Positions 24,385 to 36,300 of a stretch of DNA of 64,000 nucleotides are shown here, one piece after another (the stretch's first letter is position 1; each line of letters starts with the position of its first letter). Source of the DNA: Gibbula magus (lineage: Eukaryota > Mollusca > Gastropoda > Trochida > Trochidae); the NCBI GenBank assembly GCA_936450465.1, contig OW388296.1:44744448-44808447 (forward strand). Reading direction: 5' to 3'. The translations under genes were made by a program, and so were the position numbers. A model generated the notes under the pieces. That model ran no database searches, was not told the DNA's origin, and saw nothing but the letters and a program-made list of their open reading frames with translations.

Positions 24385-27300
24385 GTAGGGATTGAAATTT
24401 ACGCAAACTTGTCCAAGCTCTGCGTCTGCTGTTGGGATTGTTTTGATATGACTGTTAACTGAACTGTCAGTTTCGCGTCAGACGTTGTGTGTAAATTTAT
24501 TATATTCATCTTGTACTTTATAATACTTCAGGGACCATTACAAAATGCAAAGCACGTACGTACACTCCTCAAACTCACTGAACTGTTGTAGTTGGATATC
24601 ATCCAAATTCCTATGCAACAAAGACAAAACGCAAAAGACTATATATAGATGCGCTATCACAATCTTGCCCTCTTAACCTACTTCCATATAAATAATCTGT
24701 GTGTCCTTTTTGTTATTATTTTTTTTCTAATATTATTAGCTTAAAGGTACATCAATTGTGTTGTTGAGGGTCACTTATTAGTTATATAACGTTACTGTTG
24801 TGTAACTTTATCGAGAAGTAAAAACTGTTAGCGAAAAAAAAAACATTTTGACAATAGTCGACCTAGTATTATTGACGATATGAAATAATATATATGATAT
24901 AAAAATAGTGATTTCTGATCGAAAACCGGACAAAAAAGTGCATCGCGATTGACGCACGCCAGTAGGTCAAACGTAATTTTTAAATCTTATTTATAACATG
25001 CAAAATGATAAATTTGGGTTGATAATGTTTAATATGTGATATAACTACTGCTGTATGGAAATGGGACGTGCAGTTTCATTTTCTGCACATGCATAATTAA
25101 AACAGAGAACCAACAACAAAGTAAAATCAACATGTTTATTGTTTGGCAGAGTAGTGAGTCAGGCGCTTAGTAAAAATGATAATAGAATTAGATTAATGAA
25201 GTGCAATATGATATTAACAAATTTGTAGTTTAATACTATTACGTAAATTGTTATAATGGTTGAATGTTAAGAGAAGTTAAGTTGGAATATAATTATTATG
25301 GATGAAAATTAATATATTAGGGTATAAAGTGAATATATGGTTACTTAAGCCCTAACTTACTACGGCTAACTGAGAGCCTAATATAACACTGTTAATAAAC
25401 CTACATAAGCTACTAACAATCAGGTGAATTACCGTAAAGGACTAGGAAAAACTGCTAAATTGCCTCGTGCCTAATCTAAGGGTCTAATAACAACATCTCT
25501 AAAAACTAATACATGTACTAACCACAGCGTGAATTGTATTAAATGACTATGATGACCCTTATAAATCGTTTCACAAAGGAAACTAACACAACCTAAAGGC
25601 AGATTAACTTTGGATTATATACAGGGATGGGAGGGTGGGGAAAAGAAGTGTTGACTGGGCGAGTGCGACTGAAACAATGAGCGCGTTAATTACGTGAGTT
25701 AGCGCGGGAGTAAAGTGATATGGGAGCTGGGTAATGGATACTCTGAGTGGGAGACTGAAGTCTCGTAAAGGCGAGACTTCGGTGGCAAACGCCTGAGAAA
25801 GCAGACGATACTATTAAATGCCATAAAGTGTATACGTTAATCTGCCTTTATCTAAAAGGTTATAGAACTACATAAAGACTATAAAGGTCCGGTTTCAATT
25901 ATCAATTTTCCTGAAAGAAAATTATGAAATTAAAACAGAGAACCAACAACAAAGTAAAATCAACATGTTTATTGTTTGGCAGAGTAGTGAGTCAGGCGCT
26001 TAGTAAAAATGATAATAGAATTAGATTAATGAAGTGCAATATGATATTAACAAATTTGTAGTTTAATACTATTACGTAAATTGTTATAATGGTTGAATGT
26101 TAAGAGAAGTTAAGTTGGAATATAATTATTATGGATGAAAATTAATATATTAGGGTATAAAGTGAATATATGGTTACTTAAGCCCTAACTTACTACTCCC
26201 AAACATAGGCCAAACAAAGGCACATGATAAAGGATGAAACAAATGAAAAAAAAAAAAAATTAAAAATAGGATGACAACTAAGACGGGAATAAACCCTTGG
26301 CAAAGCAAGTAGCGGCAGCGACTTTGACTTCAGGAGAAAAGTCAAGATAGCGTAAATAGGCGTCGGACGTCCAGCCACCTAACAATTGAATTAACTCCCC
26401 CGGGACCCCCGTTTTGAAAGCCCAGGACGCCCCTCCCCGCCTGAAACTATGCCCGGAGAAAGCAGTGGGAGATAGGCACGCCGCTGATAAGGCAGCGCGG
26501 AGCTGAGAGTGAAAGAGAGAGTATGTGACGGGCACCAAACCTGAGGGGAGGGGGAGAGCAAATAGGGGGGCGGTTGGAGGGGCCGGGACCATAGTCGACA
26601 TGACCTTGAAGGCGCGAACGGGACACAGGGGGGAGTCAGGGAGGGATATGAGGGGTACGGAGAAGCAGCGATCTCCGAATTGGTTAGTTTTAGAGAATTT
26701 CAGTTGGACCCATAAACCGAACGGGGCTGGGGTGATGTCATTGCGGCAGGGGTACTTAATGGGTGAAAACAGGGTCTGGGATGGGGGTATTAAGGAGGAC
26801 TTCCGAGCCATCAAAAAGAACAAAAAGAGAAACAAACAAAACATAACCGCATGTACAGGTAAATGAAAATGCATGGCCCGCCAAAGCGCTAACAAATGAT
26901 GTGGTTCTATAGGAGAAGCCTGGATAGGTTGACGAAACAGTTGTTTACCAATGCCACGCAGTGTAAGTCGCAAAAGAAAGGAGACTGGAGGAAAGGCAAA
27001 GCCTTTAAAAAGGTGGAATAGTTTAACTCCGTGCAGGTAATTTTTAACCGACGTGGCACTGGTAAACGACCTACTTAAAAATTTAACATAGGCACATAAA
27101 GTCTCCTGGGACGCTGGCAGGTAGTTAAAATGAAAATATAAAGAAAACATGATGAAAGTCCGCCACTGGGTTCGGAGGTTGGCACAGGTACCCAGGGAAA
27201 AGGCAGTCTGTTGAGCGTCCCGGACCTCACGTCTGAGTAGGTCCAATTGGGGGTTCACACCTGTAATCACCAATAATTGGAGAGCGTAAATACTGAGTCC

Positions 27301-30300
27301 TCAACTGGGCAGTTAACGAGGCCCTCTACCTGATAAGTACGGCGAAATTGGTGATCACTGTGGGGGGAAAGGTGCCACCTTGATAGGATGTCTGCAGCCG
27401 TGTTTAAACGACCCGGGACGTGCACAGCTCTTAGTTCGAAATCATTTATGGCAGTCAACAGAGCTATATTCCGCAAACAGTCTAGCAACCAGGTGTGCTT
27501 TGCCCTACCTGAATTTAAGAGAATGACAGTTGCCAAATTGTCACACCCCACCGTTATGCACAATCCCGTCCACTGTTCCCCCCACAGGCTCACGGCAACT
27601 AAGATGCTAAGGCACTCCAACACTGCGATAGGCAAGCCTAACTGAACCAAACTTTCGGGGAATTGCTTGTGAAAATATTGGCTCCCACACACACCTCCGC
27701 ATCCAGTTAGGCACGCATCTGTACAAAATATGACGTCAGCGTCATACCACGCGTCTCTCTTAATGATAGAGACGCCATTAAACCGACGTAAGAACTGGCA
27801 CCACCACTGGATATCCTTTCTGAATTCCTGACCCAGCACAATGTGATGCTCAGTTACCGGCACTCCCCGTAGGCATTGCAACATGCGTCCCAGAAAAAGG
27901 CGACCCGGTTTGACGCATTTGGAGACAAAGGAGAGCTTGCCTATGAGAGACTGTAGGTCCCTCTTCCGACATGACGTGAGAGACAACCACGCCGGTAAGG
28001 CTGTCTCGATATCCCTCAACTTGTCCTCAGGAACCCGGAGCTCCGAGTTAACTGAGTCGATGATGATGCCCAGGAATACCATGCATGTGGAAGGAGGACA
28101 TGCTTTCTCGTGAGACTCTTGCACACCCGCGTCTTGCAGCACCTGGCCTAGTGTCTCAAAGGAATGTTGGGCCCTTTGAGGGGTGTCTGCTCCACCGAAG
28201 TCATCCAAATAGTTGACACAGGCTACATCAAAGAGTTGAGCAATGTGATTAAGGGCTGACGTCACCCGTTGACACACGTACGCGGCTGAGCGCAGACCAA
28301 ACGGTAACACCCTGTCAATGTAAATGTCACCCTTCCAGCGAAATCCAAGTAAGTGTAAATCTCCAGGATCCACGGGGATTTGCCGGTAGGCTCTGCTGAG
28401 GTCACGTTTAAAGAGAAGGCAACCAGCACCCTTTTCTCTCACAATGTCAACGAGGGAGTCGACAGTTGGGTATGTGAGGTTAATGTCCTCCCACAAATAA
28501 ATGTCTTTGTCAATACCGTCGTTCACCGACGCACCAGGCGGCCAGCTGAGGTCTAGAATCACTCGTCTCTTGGTGTTGTTGTCTTTTGGAACTGTATTAA
28601 GAGGGGAGGTGGCAAGGGGCATACCGAGGGGGTTTGCTGGGAAGGGGCCTAGAGTGGCCCCTAAATTGATCTCTGTAAGCAAATATCTGTCCACAGCCTC
28701 TGGATAATCCCTTGCGCCAGCGTGGGGTCTGTCCGTCCGAGATATTACGCTAAATTTCAGTGCAAAACCTTCGGGAAACCAAAGGTGAACCGGGCAACTT
28801 ATCAAAGATGGATGTTAATTCTCTTTTCATGAGCTGTCGAACTGGGGATTTGCAGAAAGTGAGGTAGGGATTGAAATTTACGCAAACTTGTCCAAGCTCT
28901 GCGTCTGCTGTTGGGATTGTTTTGATATGACTGTTAACTGAACTGTCAGTTTCGCGTCAGACGTTGTGTGTAAATTTATTATATTCATCTTGTACTTTAT
29001 AATACTTCAGGGACCATTACAAAATGCAAAGCACGTACGTACACTCCTCAAACTCACTGAACTGTTGTAGTTGGATATCATCCAAATTCCTATGCAACAA
29101 AGACAAAACGCAAAAGACTATATATAGATGCGCTATCACAATCTTGCCCTCTTAACCTACTTCCATATAAATAATCTGTGTGTCCTTTTTGTTATTATTT
29201 TTTTTCTAATATTATTAGCTTAAAGGTACATCAATTGTGTTGTTGAGGGTCACTTATTAGTTATATAACGTTACTGTTGTGTAACTTTATCGAGAAGTAA
29301 AAACTGTTAGCGAAAAAAAAAACATTTTGACAATAGTCGACCTAGTATTATTGACGATATGAAATAATATATATGATATAAAAATAGTGATTTCTGATCG
29401 AAAACCGGACAAAAAAGTGCATCGCGATTGACGCACGCCAGTAGGTCAAACGTAATTTTTAAATCTTATTTATAACATGCAAAATGATAAATTTGGGTTG
29501 ATAATGTTTAATATGTGATATAACTACTGCTGTATGGAAATGGGACGTGCAGTTTCATTTTCTGCACATGCATAATGATGTTACTCGATTTTAGTTGGAA
29601 ACTAGTATGATATATTTGGCGATTGGGGATGAATGTGCAACATGTGCAAGCTGAGTGAATTTATTTGCGCTGTAAACAGCACATATGGTGAGTCTGAACG
29701 TATCAAAGCCCAATAAAATTTTATGAAACACAATGAATGCACCTTTAAAGTGACCAAAAAATCTATCAATCCCCTTCAGATCATTATAATTCACACTGAA
29801 TTTTGGTTTAAAGGGGCAGTAGCACGTTTTTTGCAAATTTTATTTTTTCAAATTTCCCATTAATAATGATAGTTTACTTTAGAGGGTAACACATCTTATT
29901 CCACAAACCAATTATCCATAGTGGTAATAACGATGTTGTGTATAAAGCAAAAATTGCATGGTGGCCATTTTATTGTGAACACAATTTATTATTTCTAATG
30001 ACAAAAAACGTTCCCATGGCTTTACGGAACCATGTACACTTATTTTTAAACTTGATTTTCCGAAGAGAGAAGGGTGGTTTACTATTGGTGACATTATTTT
30101 TCAAATACGTTTCATCGACTTATTTGAGCTAGCTGCCCCTTTAATAAGTGCAAAACATTCTGAATGACCAATTTACAGGAATGACAATTCCAAGTGGACT
30201 AACCTCTCTGAAAACAAGCCTATCGGATTTTCACCATTCGGGAAACCTAAGAAACCTGCTTACCAAATCAAATATCCATTCAATTTTAAAATGGCTTTTC

Positions 30301-33300
30301 ATAGTTAAATTTGTCTAATAATGAATTATAAACTGACCAATTAATTGTGAATGTTTTCAGATATCTCGTGGAGGAGAGAGATATGGATCTCAACATAAGA
30401 GACCAATGGGACAGCACACCTTTGTGAGTAGATCTTGTTTCTAACTTTCTATAATCAAATAAGGTGTTTTATAAAACATGACCGCATTCTAGAAATAGTC
30501 TCAGTGGTGGGTCAAGAGAGGGCCCGGTTCGAATAGAAACTTCACAAAATTGTTAAAATATTTGGGTAAGAATCACCGAATCAAAGAATGACATTGTGAA
30601 AAAGTAGAACCATTTATACCATTTTACCAAACATCCTCCCACGGCAAGGTGAAAATGTATCAAGATCTCTCCATTTTTTACCTTGCCTTCAACCTAGGCA
30701 GAAGTGGTGAAACGAATCAGCGCCACCTATTGTGATCACGAATTACGTCTCTTACTATCTGCTAACATATAGCCAATGAAATCGCCGTTTACATTTGGTA
30801 CCAATTCAAAATAGCGACGATCTACACAGTCACAGAGGCAATACAAGCTGTCTTCTGTTTGGCTTATCCGATTAGCCTGCATTAAGTTAAAATCATAGCA
30901 CTGAAAATGCAAGGGTTGAGGTCAAGGGCGGAAGGAGAAGATATGGAAATCTTTTTGTTACGCCTGTGACGTTGTGAAGATGAGTACCAAAAGACTGGTA
31001 TCAAAATTAATATTGCTTTTAAATATTTATAACAGGTTTACTGTGATACTGGGATTTGATTTGCTAAAACGACAAATAATAATGTTTACTTAGGATGAAT
31101 GTATAATATTTTCATAAGTTAAGTTTACTTGTTAAGGTTAAAACACTCATTTAAGGCTAAATAAAAAAGTTAAATGTATCTCGGGCATCTGTGTATCACT
31201 TTTATTTATGTGAATGACAGCTTTTTATGGTCATTTAAAAAATTAAATTAAGAATTTTCCGCATCGTTTTTGCTAAACCCCAAAGTCCATTTGTCACCAA
31301 ATATATGAGTTTGCAGAAACTGATCATGTGCTTCTGTTTTGTATACACCTGTCACTTTCAGGTGTTACAAAAACAAACATTAGATCCTACCGCCCTAGTT
31401 ATATTTGATTAAAATGTGCCTGAGAAGCATTTAACTTTATTAGGCTTAATATCTCCAAAATTACTATTCAAATGCCTGTTATTTTCCAGGTACTATGCTT
31501 GCCTATGCGGTCATAAGGAAACAGTGCAGTTTCTACTTGAACATGGTGAGTTCACTCAAGCATGAATTATCTTATGTCATTGAAGTCAAAATATCGCAAT
31601 AATAAATCGATTGGCATTCTATAAGTTGCAGTGATCATACAGTGTAAGATTGTATATATATTAAACTTTTGATTTTTTGTGATATTTAATTATTACACTA
31701 CATATTGAATGATTTACTAGTGAATAAAGAAGTTAAATATCAATAAAATCCTGCAAACATCATGTCCAACTCTTAATTTAGGTCATGATGTAAATAAGCG
31801 CATGTATAACATTGTCAGGTAATAACATGTATTACGACCTGTCTCGCTTGCTCATGTGTGACGCACCAAATCAATGTTTTGCAGACTTGCTTAAAGTCTT
31901 CATAAGTTGTCAAATAATTGTAAAATACTGCAATCGAATCGTCTATCTGGTTAACTTCAGCAAAAGCAACTTTCAAGCTCATGTTGCTTTTATGAAATTT
32001 TCATAATTGTAATGTTGAAAGACTTTATTGCAATCGTCTAGCTGGTAAACTATGAAAAGGACTTTAACAAAAGCAACTTGCATTCCCTTCTTGCTTCATT
32101 AAAGTTTGACATTGACTCATTGTGGGTCTGTAAAGTTTGATAAGGACTCGTTCATTACTTGTATAGAATCAAGAGATTTTCCTTTAGCATCTTGATGTCT
32201 GTATGAAAAATCCATTGTTGATAAATTCATTTTGCAATTTTAAAGTTTTGAGAAGAGCCGTATTTTATTTGTTAATAGTCAAGAAATTTACTTAGTGTAT
32301 TGAGTGTCTTGATGTCTTTATGAAGAGGGGAGTTCAGGGGTTTGAACCAAAAAGGTGCCCCCCACCTCCACCCTTTCCTTTCAAATATTTAGACCCAACA
32401 ATGCAGGGGTACTATTGGTAGCCAAGATCCTGTTGCTGTCGTTTGAATAATGTGGACTAATTTGTATTGAAATGTTATTCAGATGCTGGTCTATTGACAC
32501 TTGCTATGTTGACATTTTATAATATTTGTATGGGCTGAATTTGGTTCTTATTCAGAGGAATATGAAAGTCAACAGCTCACGCTTTATTAAATGATGTGGA
32601 AATTTGCGTAATTAAAACGAGAAGTTTCTCATATCTTATAATTTAATCGTTATGCACTCCATATGCTTTTTAGAAATCATATTTTATAAATGCCATAATT
32701 GACTTCACAGGGGCTTGTATTGTTAAAATACTAGCGATTTGAAAGCATATGAAGTCAACGATCCAGCTCGTTACTATAAAAATAAGTAAAGGGATGTAAC
32801 GAGGTCAACACCCCGTGTCTGTTTGAAATTATATTTCAGAATGTTGTTGTCATATTATCCTACAATATTATATACCATGTCAAAGCCAAGACATTTTTTA
32901 AAAATAAGCCATAAAACATAAACATCAGTCAGATATTTTTAAAGATATGATATATCAAAGTTAAAAACCTTAGCAACCTAGCAACCTAAGACGTTTGCCA
33001 AGCCCACCAAATTTGTTTTTAAATCGCTTGAAAAAAATATTATGAAATCGCTAAAAATATCCTGTCAGCTAATAGTGACCCAGTTACAAAGTCGAGTATT
33101 TGCATCGGAGCACGCAAGAATTGTTGTAAGGAAAATATTTGACTAAATATTATTCTATCAAAGGGACTGTGATAAAGTGTAGAGACTCATAGTCTATATC
33201 GATTGATATTGAGTGTTGTGCAGAATTGTATTGTAAGTTTCAAAGGTAGAAGTGCACCTATTCACCAGTATCTTAATTATACACCTGCCTTTGATGTGCG

Positions 33301-36300
33301 TGATGAGAGGATAGGTGTGTGACAATCAAAAGATGTGTGACCTGACAAAAGGATGGCTACATTGTCAGAAAATGAAACGAAAACCTATTGTTACGATTAG
33401 ATAATGAAGTCTCTAGAGGAAAGCTGCAAATGAAAGCAACCAAGTCTTGTATTATTCAGATTGCAGCGAATGGAATACAGATTAGATTAAAAATAGAGAC
33501 TTTTTAGTATTACAATAGAGATAAGGTCACATACCGTAATTATCCTTGAATGATCGCCCAGCGATTATTAAATTCAATCACCGATTAAGAAATATATACC
33601 ATTTAGATAGTGAACTGTTAGAATGGATACATTTGGGATAACACTATCTTCAATAGTACAAGTTCTTGTACTTTTTCCGGCCGAGTCCCTTGCAGGGTTT
33701 GAATCCACACACTGCATGACCATACCAACATCTACAGGATTTGAATCGCGGTATTTAGTTTTTGGTTTGCTACACGGTACATCAACACGATTTTTCGGTG
33801 TGCACCGAATATATAACTTAATTAAGCAATCATGTATTATCAATTTAGATGCAATTATATTTTCGATTGTACAATTTTAAATCCAAATGATTTCCACATA
33901 CTACAAACAACTTATGAAGAAAAACATATGATTTGTTATGGTTTAGTTTATATATTGAAAGACATTCTTGGCTTTGTACCGAACCGAAAATGTACCGAAC
34001 CGAGGGTCCTGTACCGCAATTCGTACTGAATCGAAGCTCAAGCGGTCCGTTTCACCCCTACTTACCACACGACCTCGTCGAAGCCACAGCGCACCATGAT
34101 TGCATGAAAGTGTCAGTGGGGCATAAGTACCACCAATTTATCTGTCCCTACTGCTAACATCTTCCCACGGCAAGGTGAAAATGTATCGAGATCTCTCCAT
34201 TTTTTACCTTGCCTTCAACCTAGCCAGAAGTGGTGAAGCGAATCAGCGACACCTATTGTGATCACGAGTTACGTCCCTTACCATCTGCTAACATACAGCG
34301 AATGAAATCGCCTTTTACATTCGGAACCAATTCAAATTAAGCGACAATCGACACAGTCACAGAGGCAATACAACTGTCTTCTGATTGGCTTATCCGATTA
34401 GCCTGCAGTACGTTAAAATCTTAGCACTGAAAATGCGGGGGTTGAGGTCAAGGGCGGAAGGAGAAGATATGGAAATCTTTTTGTTACGCCTGTGACGTTG
34501 TGAAGATGTACTGCTAACAGTATTTCAATGTTGCCAGGTGCTAAATGTGAGGCCAACTCTTTTGACGGTGAGCGGTGCTTGTACGGTGCCCTGAATGATG
34601 AGATTCGCACCATGCTGAAGAAGTTTAACGTCATCTCCTCGAGAACAATCAGACGAGATTTATACGAAGAGTGCATGAGAAAGTAAGTGCTTTTAGTTGA
34701 CATTCGTCATATATTGGTTACATATTCATGTTATGTATGCTCATGTTATAAATGTTCACTTTACTACTCTTATTATTGCCAGAGATGTCATTCAAAACAT
34801 TGACTTCAGTTAGTCATAGGGAGTTTTACAGGGTGGGCCAGACCTGTGAATGACGGTGTACACACTGCAAAAGAAAATTCTGCATCAACCCCTACTTATT
34901 AACCAGAAATATGGGTCATTTAATGATCAGCCAGCGGGGGTGGGAATTCAGACACCCCTTTGTAGTTTTGATGACCCCTCCCAACTTTTCCATACAATAT
35001 ATGTTTATTTTGTGACTCCATTACGTCCTTTGTTCTTGCTCCGTGTTTAGAGTGTTCCAAGATTCGAAACCATCAGGCTTGGCAACTTGGTCTGCTGTAG
35101 AGAACAGTTCTACATGCCGTAAGGTTTGGGTGCAATGCTACACTGAATTTCAGCATGGTTTGCTAGTTTAGCCAGTGCTCGCAGGTTTCATCACAGTACA
35201 TAGCCACGCTGGTATTGCAGGCTTTCTCCCTAAAATAATGCTAGCAGCCTTGATATAAGTGAAAGCGGCGTTAAACCTCTAATCACCTTACCTCACCACG
35301 AAGTGCAATTCTGTCGGCCATCTTGCCTTTTTTCATTAGGTGAAAGTTAAACAGTATATTTTCAATAATTTTGATTTTTTAAAAAAAATAATAAAACGTG
35401 TATTGATAGAATATTTACGAAATAACAAATAATGTATCATTAAACTAAGCAACAATATCTTGTTGTGCCCTCGCAAAGTTATCCACTCTCGTTAAGCCCA
35501 CTCTCGTTAAGCCGATGAATGGCTTCACCTCTCAATGTTGTTGTTTTTTTACGACAGGAAGTAGCCTTTCACAAATTTTCAAATATAATGTCATAGAAAT
35601 ATTACCCTTAGTAATAAGTTTCTCCTGGAATATGCAATAAGCATGCATTTAAGTTGATAATAGCCTATGTGTAAACTCAAATTTCTTCTCAAATTCTGTT
35701 TCCACAAAAAATAGCCCTACAGAGCCCTCTCTTTAACAATCATCTTCTCCTGTTTGATTTCAGAATAAGAGAGGGCGGCTTCTACCATGATGTTGTGTTT
35801 ATTTTCGGAGGGGAGAGGTTTGCCGCACATCGATGTATACTCAGCGCTCGATGTAACTACTTCTCGGAACTCTTTAAAACTCGCTGGCGAAATCGAAAAG
35901 AAGTAGAGTTACGGCATGAAGTGGTATGTGAAAGATTGTTATGTCCTCAGAGCTACAGATAAGGTTTTGGTTGATTGAGTAAAGTACACGCTTGTGTCCA
36001 CCTTAATTGAGTATCCAACATTTCTTTTGAGTAACCAAATAAATTGTACACAGCTCAATCAAATCAATTGGGTATTTTACTAATTTTGCATTAACTGTCG
36101 AAATGACCAAACATAAAGTAGGTTTCACACACTCGGTCATTCTCTTCCCACAGAGGTTACTCCCTTCAGATTTCCGATCCTACTCTCTGTTGTTTTACGC
36201 TTGAAATCGGCCGCGGAAAGGGAGTGTCCTGATTGGTTGCAATTGAATCTAGTTGTGCAATCAGCGAAGTCGTTGTAAAAGTGAATTTACCAATGACACG

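Larger units (their letters stand above)
25097..28737 (-). mobile_element. Ngaro-like (DIRS order) tyrosine-recombinase retrotransposon, 5' truncated
   Basis: In element orientation (minus strand) it reads: RT-RNase H ORF, YR ORF, then 267-bp repeat, 566-bp spacer, 267-bp repeat. This fits the B1-A2-B2 end of split direct repeats in Ngaro elements. The A1 copy and any Gag-like ORF are missing: the element stops at about 28737 inside the RT-RNase H ORF, where the duplicated ABTB1 flank starts. Intact ORFs and identical repeats argue for recent insertion. Confidence 0.85.

Noticed and set aside
26525..26866. 113-aa plus-strand ORF
   Set aside because: It lies antisense within the tyrosine recombinase gene, whose motifs are clear.
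28738..28805. N-terminal 23 residues of the RT-RNase H open frame
   Set aside because: They are the antisense of the ABTB1 5' flank and exon 1 block, so they are not part of the retroelement protein.
33574..33880. overlapping ORFs on both strands
   Set aside because: Short, no recognisable domain, inside an ABTB1 intron in AT-rich repeat-like DNA.
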